DNA of 7,585 bases from CAZOOM01 sp964460795 (GTDB lineage: Bacteria > Omnitrophota > Omnitrophia > Omnitrophales > Aquincolibacteriaceae), in the NCBI GenBank assembly GCA_964460795.1, contig CAYWRU010000105.1, forward strand, positions 1-7,585. The letters run 5' to 3'. Below are positions 5,201-7,585 of the stretch, in pieces; the first letter of the stretch is position 1; each line of letters starts with the position of its first letter. The position numbers and the translations under genes are program-made. The notes under the pieces are model-generated. The model saw nothing but the letters and a program-made list of their open reading frames with translations. It was not told the origin of the DNA and did not search any database.

Positions 5201-7099
5201 ACAAGACGTGACGAACTGCAAGCATCATGGTACCTGCGTACATGTAATCTGAAAGGAAGCCACCTCATCCATGAATGTATGAGAAATGATACATGGTATT
5301 ATAGAAAACATGGACGTAGAAAAAGGAAGATTCCCTTTTATGGATGCAATGATAATAAACTGGTTCAAGAGTATATGGAAAACAACACGGAAGGAAACAT
5401 TGTGCATCATATTGGATGCATCAATACTCCTACAAGCGGCAATGGTATACCAACATCTAATAGATATGCCCCTCTATATATCGAAGACGTGTTCAATGTG
5501 CACACACAACCCAATGTACAAGTTGCTGTACATTATCCCGAACATATCGTGAAGGAAGCAAAGAAAGTAAAGCACGCATACCATATGGATACATATGACA
5601 AGGATAAATTAAAGAAAATAGTAATTTCCAATCGAACTAAAAGGGTGAAGCAGAAATTACTGGATCCACACGCTTGTGTCAGTGTAAAGAATCTTGTACA
5701 TCTAGAACCAGACGGAATTCAAGTTCCTCAACTATGCCGAAAACAAACAAAAATTGACCGCAGAGTGAAACGAATGCTCATATTATGGACACAATGTAAA
5801 TTCAACAGAAGAGATATTTTATGTAGAAATTGTTCTACAAATACACCAGCCACCATGGAACATATGATTCGATGTAATGAAATCCCTACAAGACTACGGC
5901 AGTTACTAAACCCCAAAGTCAAATGTATGAATCATTTATTGAATGCAAAAATGAACTCGCAAAGCAGGAACAAGTACTATAAAATCGCCGCTAGCTTAAT
6001 ATATAGAATGCTAAAGAACTCACAAGGAATATCAATATCATATTTAAATAATATTGAGAAATCGTCTATTAATGGACATTCTAACATGTCAAAGAATATA
6101 AATAATATTATTGGTTCTAGTATCAGCACCAATAATAGAAAGAGAAAGTACCAATCAGATGTAGAAGAACCTCTACACGAATCATCTGTACCCTGGTCTG
6201 CACCAATCAACTCTGCGAATAAAAAAATCCCAACTCTGTCGGATTTAGACACCTTTCTTGCATCCATCCTATCAAGCACTAGATCATCAAAAATGGTTAA
6301 ACGTTGTCAAAAATTAGTCGACTTACAAATACTGCGTGAAAGCCGAGAAAATGAATTTAAATTTGCTGCAAAGGACCGCCGTGCAAAGAAGAAAGCCGCT
6401 GCTCTCGCCTCCCAAACCACTGCTCCTACTGCTGCTTTAATCGATTCAGAATGCGCCTCTTCATCGCTATCCAACACGCAAATATCGCTGGATAGTTTAT
6501 TTGCGTCAGAAGTCCCTCCTCCGAGCGACATTCCCACTTGTAAAGATATTTCTACATCCGCCACTCCATGTAACGAAAGTGCTACATCTCTACCTGCTAC
6601 ATGTACCAGTATTGCTACAAAACACGCGTCGGATGACGAAGACTACTCTGAAGGATATACTACTTTGTCTACATCTATTGCTGACTGCGAAGAACGTTTG
6701 CGCCGTTTTAATATTATGGCCAAAGCAGAAATGAGAAAGGAAAAGTCCATGCTTCGAAAAGACATTTTTGAAGACCCCCGCCTACTAAAGTACCTTGCCA
6801 ATATTGATCCGAATGTTGTGGAGATCGTTGTAAGAAAATTTATACATTCCATTAAATGCCTGGCTTGCAATACTCGCTCACTGAACCTGTACAACAAGGA
6901 ACGTCCTATGGGATACCGCATCAGATGTAAGGTTTGTACTACATCGGTATTTGCTGCCTTTTATCTCCCTATTTGCTACCATGCAAACCAAGTGCTTGCC
7001 TCTCAAGAATACAACACTCCCAAGGCTATCAAACTGGATCCCCTGCCGACCGTGCTAGAAGACTCGTTATGGGCATTTTTCCTCACCTTACCTCAATAA
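2222..7099 (+). CDS. LINE ORF2: AP endonuclease-reverse transcriptase with a C-terminal zinc-ribbon extension
   Basis: The protein has 1625 residues. An exonuclease-endonuclease-phosphatase domain spans about 50-285, with N57, E84 in ISETW, D199 and N201 in GDLN, and the D278-H279 pair of the SDH motif; it would nick target DNA. The reverse transcriptase spans about 575-890: KAKAPG (584-589), NYRPIS (645-650), catalytic D715 in FLD, LLQGSVLSP (772-780), YADD (815-818) and FKYLGV (884-889). All three catalytic Asp are present. A Cys/His knuckle follows, C1201-x2-C1204-x9-H1214-x3-C1218. No RNase H is visible. Many LINE ORF2 proteins end near such a knuckle, but here about 400 residues continue: a basic helix (about 1340-1400), a Ser/Thr-rich linker, a charged helix, and a zinc ribbon C1546-x2-C1549-x19-C1569-x2-C1572 like that of ORF1. 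The last ten residues, after the 54-bp repeat, differ from the left copy. The copy appears intact. Confidence 0.95.
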   Translation: MNSLSIRGTNQDVELTVHTQHERPTKSCYDTYMETNIYKETFDDPTSKGKLALMQINATGLNGKIEEILEIMVQRDIAVTFISETWLKQGQHPHPCVKYVLSGCLPERLLSHQPHGLGIMIHPYYLHKLDTDVVEILHVSQDPNPVYGPFMVLCRIFKTWIVLFSYMNPNKTTDTCCTDIIKYVDKSLHATLPHIILGDLNMRLGELVGDTVHNARGLAINELLENHGYSLCKYSNHGAFTFMTDHGRSIADYFYINSSKINAPVSCTVLDTEDIGSDHIPCAMSIECRTSSPSQTKNFYMWNIKKLKDDEYKDKFTQAFISQVPSVNVHMADIISKWTLAGRPVFDHNASEVSERNSIVIQFVEDMYDFFYMALEQACQISIGKQKRTKKHHNNWFMDTHLRKLINCRKKTYNLWKRSTCSVRRHMYWKRYKHYKSIVQKECQRKRKQAFEEWVDSTEILNTSECTKIISGITKKRSGKSSSALDTSEASMSVYKNHYMDIFTPLTSSPIDDQCTSIATSTSCPSTNTIMKHQKTLDTFWTSTKSPLDISLAKLKEMVNQSTLTAIGMFSPDIVSQTIKFFPKAKAPGESGVVIEMLCPIATHVAPILSIMYTFFYISGHVPSSWCKSLVCPIYKKGQANDIANYRPISLTETLRKVYEKLLHPVLQSYIEPLSKFQNGFRSYKNTIDHVATLQYIIQRSGLKKNEHLKLAFLDIKSAYDKVNRVHLWRKCSTRGIPTEMISTIKALFDYNTSKLCIYNHTSEPFPIKAGLLQGSVLSPMLYSLFIDDLAESLQARGPSVSINNDMISINCLFYADDIVLISRAYEDLKVLLAICEEHAMTNDYMFNSRKCELLCTPSECREISTSMDEIMLHRIPLTRTNRFKYLGVYFTCKGIDTETQIMETSSKARRQANLLASIGVNGHGYSYTTNMNIYKSMIRPILEYCLCILPLTRRHIGILDRTQNECLSKLMSVSRNTSYTSKQLIMAVPDMKTRRDELQASWYLRTCNLKGSHLIHECMRNDTWYYRKHGRRKRKIPFYGCNDNKLVQEYMENNTEGNIVHHIGCINTPTSGNGIPTSNRYAPLYIEDVFNVHTQPNVQVAVHYPEHIVKEAKKVKHAYHMDTYDKDKLKKIVISNRTKRVKQKLLDPHACVSVKNLVHLEPDGIQVPQLCRKQTKIDRRVKRMLILWTQCKFNRRDILCRNCSTNTPATMEHMIRCNEIPTRLRQLLNPKVKCMNHLLNAKMNSQSRNKYYKIAASLIYRMLKNSQGISISYLNNIEKSSINGHSNMSKNINNIIGSSISTNNRKRKYQSDVEEPLHESSVPWSAPINSANKKIPTLSDLDTFLASILSSTRSSKMVKRCQKLVDLQILRESRENEFKFAAKDRRAKKKAAALASQTTAPTAALIDSECASSSLSNTQISLDSLFASEVPPPSDIPTCKDISTSATPCNESATSLPATCTSIATKHASDDEDYSEGYTTLSTSIADCEERLRRFNIMAKAEMRKEKSMLRKDIFEDPRLLKYLANIDPNVVEIVVRKFIHSIKCLACNTRSLNLYNKERPMGYRIRCKVCTTSVFAAFYLPICYHANQVLASQEYNTPKAIKLDPLPTVLEDSLWAFFLTLPQ
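2769..2788. repeat. Exact dyad with 8-bp arms in the ORF2 endonuclease region
   Basis: ATGTAGAC (2769-2776) and GTCTACAT (2781-2788) are exact complements around AAAA. It encodes YVDKSLHA, close to TVEKSLHQ at the end of the left ORF (283-300 dyad). Confidence 0.85.
4891..4904. repeat. Perfect 14-bp palindrome in ORF2
   Basis: CTTTACATGTAAAG is its own reverse complement. Its core TACATGTA occurs five times in the window (1974, 2631, 4894, 5239, 6598). It lies just after the YLGV motif of the reverse transcriptase. Confidence 0.8.
5513..5534. repeat. Exact dyad with 8-bp arms in ORF2 after the RT
   Basis: AATGTACA (5513-5520) and TGTACATT (5527-5534) are exact complements with a six-base spacer. 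The ATGTA to TACAT spacing is again ten bases. Confidence 0.8.
5821..5839. repeat. Dyad overlapping the ORF2 Cys knuckle codons
   Basis: TGTAGAA (5822-5828) and TTCTACA (5833-5839) are exact complements around ATTG. The site encodes CRNCST, including the first two zinc ligands C1201 and C1204, so it coincides with a functional protein motif. Confidence 0.75.
7015..7068 (+). repeat. Direct repeat copy B, near the ORF2 3' end
   Basis: Identical to bases 1-54. It encodes residues 1599-1615 of ORF2 just before ten unique C-terminal residues. The abrupt loss of identity at 7069 marks a breakpoint or template switch. Confidence 0.95.
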
Positions 7100-7109
7100 A
7101 TAAAAAAAA
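7095..7109 (+). terminator. AATAAA and A-rich run at the ORF2 stop
   Basis: AATAAA (7095-7100) contains the ORF2 TAA (7097-7099) and runs into TAAAAAAAA, up to 7109. It can be a polyadenylation signal, the remnant of the integrated poly(A) tail, or both. If it is the tail, the element has almost no 3' UTR, which is unusual for a LINE. Confidence 0.55.
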
Positions 7110-7201
7110 GTGCCATATAAAAAATGCACCGGTGTCCTCAATGTCTTGTCTTGTATCCTACTATCAACGAACTTACTCTACATATTTATCAATCACATAG
7201 A
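7110..7201 (+). promoter_or_regulatory. Spacer between the element and the zinc-finger gene
   Basis: Non-coding. It holds a TATA-like ATATAAAA (about 7115-7122) and the palindrome CACCGGTG (about 7127-7134). A plausible promoter and short leader for the gene starting at 7202. Composition is more AT-rich than the element. Confidence 0.3.
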
Positions 7202-7579
7202 ATGGATAAATATATATGTAAGTGTGGATATAAGACTAATAGAAATTATAATTATGAGCGTCATATCAAGGTAATATATATAGTATAACTAATATATAAT
7301 ATTTATTAATATATAATTATATATAGAATTGTAAAAGGATTGAAGATAAAGAATCGATGGATACTCACATTATCCATAATAAGGAAATAGATGATATAGG
7401 AGGTGATCATTTGTTTATATACATAATTGTACTTATGATATATAATGATAGGATTTGAAGATATACAATCTAGTGCACAAGAAACTATATATAATCATCA
7501 AGATAATACAATAGAAGCAGTAGGGTTAGGACACCACGTATACTATATTGCCAGCACTAAGAACCAATACACGGCATAA
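7202..7579 (+). CDS. Small CxCG-type zinc-finger protein, three exons (predicted)
   Basis: Predicted exons are 7202-7270, 7327-7402 and 7452-7579, giving 90 residues. Exon 1 reads MDKYICKCGYKTNRN and onward to HIK, then stops soon if unspliced. Removing 7271-7326 brings in NCKRIEDK and supplies the fourth zinc ligand: C6-x-C8-x12-H21-x3-C25. This CxCG...H-x3-C form is known from many short fungal, viral and mobile-element zinc fingers that bind nucleic acid. Removing 7403-7451 joins exon 2 to a further 42 codons, ending at TAA 7577-7579. Without that second splice the frame stops shortly after exon 2 at TGA. The first intron is well supported because the ligand is restored; the second is weaker. 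The first intron's flanks, GTAATA and TATATAG, fit fungal introns. Role unknown; it may be a host gene into whose vicinity the element landed. Confidence 0.5.
7271..7326 (+). other. Predicted 56-nt spliceosomal intron 1
   Basis: It begins GTAATA and ends ATATAG, is almost wholly A/T, and has an internal ACTAAT branch-like site near 7288. It separates H21 from C25 of the zinc finger. Phase 0. Confidence 0.5.
7403..7451 (+). other. Predicted 49-nt spliceosomal intron 2
   Basis: It begins GTGATC, a weak donor, and ends ATGATAG. Splicing keeps the frame open to 7579. An unspliced transcript would add a short hydrophobic tail and stop. Confidence 0.3.
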
Positions 7580-7585
7580 TCAAAT

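Larger units (their letters stand above)
282..6944. repeat. Dispersed 20-bp dyad family ATGTA-N10-TACAT
   Basis: Exact copies start at 1249, 1442, 1722, 1977, 2063, 2616, 2769, 3320, 3763, 4055, 4489, 5275, 5514, 6568 and 6925. Copies with one mismatch in the ten fixed bases start at 282, 370, 749, 912, 934, 2256, 3019, 3500, 3701, 4801, 4897, 5682, 5821, 5872, 6159, 6538, 6601, 6655 and 6828. In the exact set the A of ATGTA falls in codon position 1 three times, position 2 five times and position 3 seven times, so no single peptide explains it. The base after ATGTA is often G and the base before TACAT often C, giving the ATGTAG/CTACAT excess. Inner bases pair further in only some copies. Counts were made by hand. 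Confidence 0.85.
479..7109 (+). mobile_element. Non-LTR retrotransposon (LINE, APE-type) with ORF1 and ORF2
   Basis: Two long + strand frames in the classic LINE order encode a Gag-like RNA-binding protein and an endonuclease-reverse transcriptase. Both are uninterrupted, so the copy is young or still under selection. There are no long terminal repeats, integrase, protease or RNase H that I can see. The left limit is set after the A-run at 470-478 and the right limit at the A-rich run ending about 7109; both are estimates. I found no convincing target-site duplication at these limits. The dispersed ATGTA-N10-TACAT dyad fills this interval and is not seen in the right flank, which supports the right boundary. 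The same dyad also occurs at 282 and 370, so the element or a relative probably extends further left. The family resembles fungal L1/Tad-like elements, possibly Mucoromycota Grem-LINE1; I cannot verify the clade. Confidence 0.85.

Noticed and set aside
283..5839. Pumilio (PUF) RNA sites from the TGTA core
   Set aside because: Known PUF sites continue TGTAnATA; here the following bases are mostly GA, and both strands are equally involved in a dyad.
3820..6921. Reverse-strand frames opposite ORF2 (60-100 codons)
   Set aside because: They are shadows of the well-supported endonuclease/RT frame with no motifs of their own.
282..6944. CRISPR-like array
   Set aside because: Units are irregularly spaced (about 20 to 430 bp), lie inside eukaryotic-type coding genes, and no spacers of constant length exist.
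1..7068. 54-bp repeat as a long target-site duplication
   Set aside because: Coding frames run through both outer junctions (left ORF past 55, ORF2 past 7014), there is no poly(A) at 7014, and 54 bp is far longer than usual LINE duplications.
7015..7109. RNase H domain or second polymerase in the ORF2 tail
   Set aside because: No D-E-D-D pattern is seen; the only recognisable unit is the four-Cys ribbon.
6934..7200. 88-codon + strand frame overlapping the ORF2 end
   Set aside because: Overlaps the zinc-ribbon coding end in another frame, low-complexity start, no motif; a shadow.

Overview
This window looks like nuclear DNA of a fungus, perhaps an early-diverging (Mucoromycota-type) lineage. 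It carries one nearly complete non-LTR retrotransposon (LINE) with two long open frames on the + strand, short AT-rich GT-AG introns in a flanking gene, and a short run of the TTAGGG telomere unit. The lineage is inferred from general gene style, not from a database match. Grem-LINE1-type elements of Mucoromycota pericentromeres come to mind, but I cannot test that here.

Layout. Bases 2-307 hold the end of an open frame cut by the left edge: a coiled coil followed by a Ser-Pro-Trp motif. Its first 54 bases are an exact copy of 7015-7068, near the end of the large ORF2. Bases 308-576 are a non-coding leader with a TATA-like box, two TTAGGG units joined to an A-run, and an inverted repeat. Bases 577-2229 encode ORF1, a Gag-like RNA-binding protein (zinc ribbon, coiled coil, basic patch, RRM-like fold). 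Bases 2222-7099 encode ORF2 (AP endonuclease, reverse transcriptase, Cys/His knuckle, and a long C-terminal extension ending in a second zinc ribbon). ORF2 starts inside the ORF1 stop region (ATGAATAG). An AATAAA and A-rich run overlap the ORF2 stop. From about 7110 the sequence becomes very AT-rich and appears to hold a small, two-intron gene for a CxCG-type zinc finger protein.

How the parts work together. By the known LINE mechanism, ORF1 would coat the element RNA, and ORF2 would nick a genomic target and reverse-transcribe the RNA there. The zinc ribbon at the end of ORF2 resembles the one at the start of ORF1, so both proteins may share a nucleic-acid or partner target.

The most unusual feature is not a gene. 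A 20-bp dyad, ATGTA-N10-TACAT, occurs exactly 15 times by hand count, and about 20 more times with one mismatch, between about 280 and 6950. It lies in all three codon phases of both ORFs and extends into the left flank, but is not seen in the right flank. Chance predicts about 0.3 exact pairs at that spacing. This looks like a dispersed DNA- or RNA-level signal overlaid on the coding sequence, and I know of no described system that matches it.
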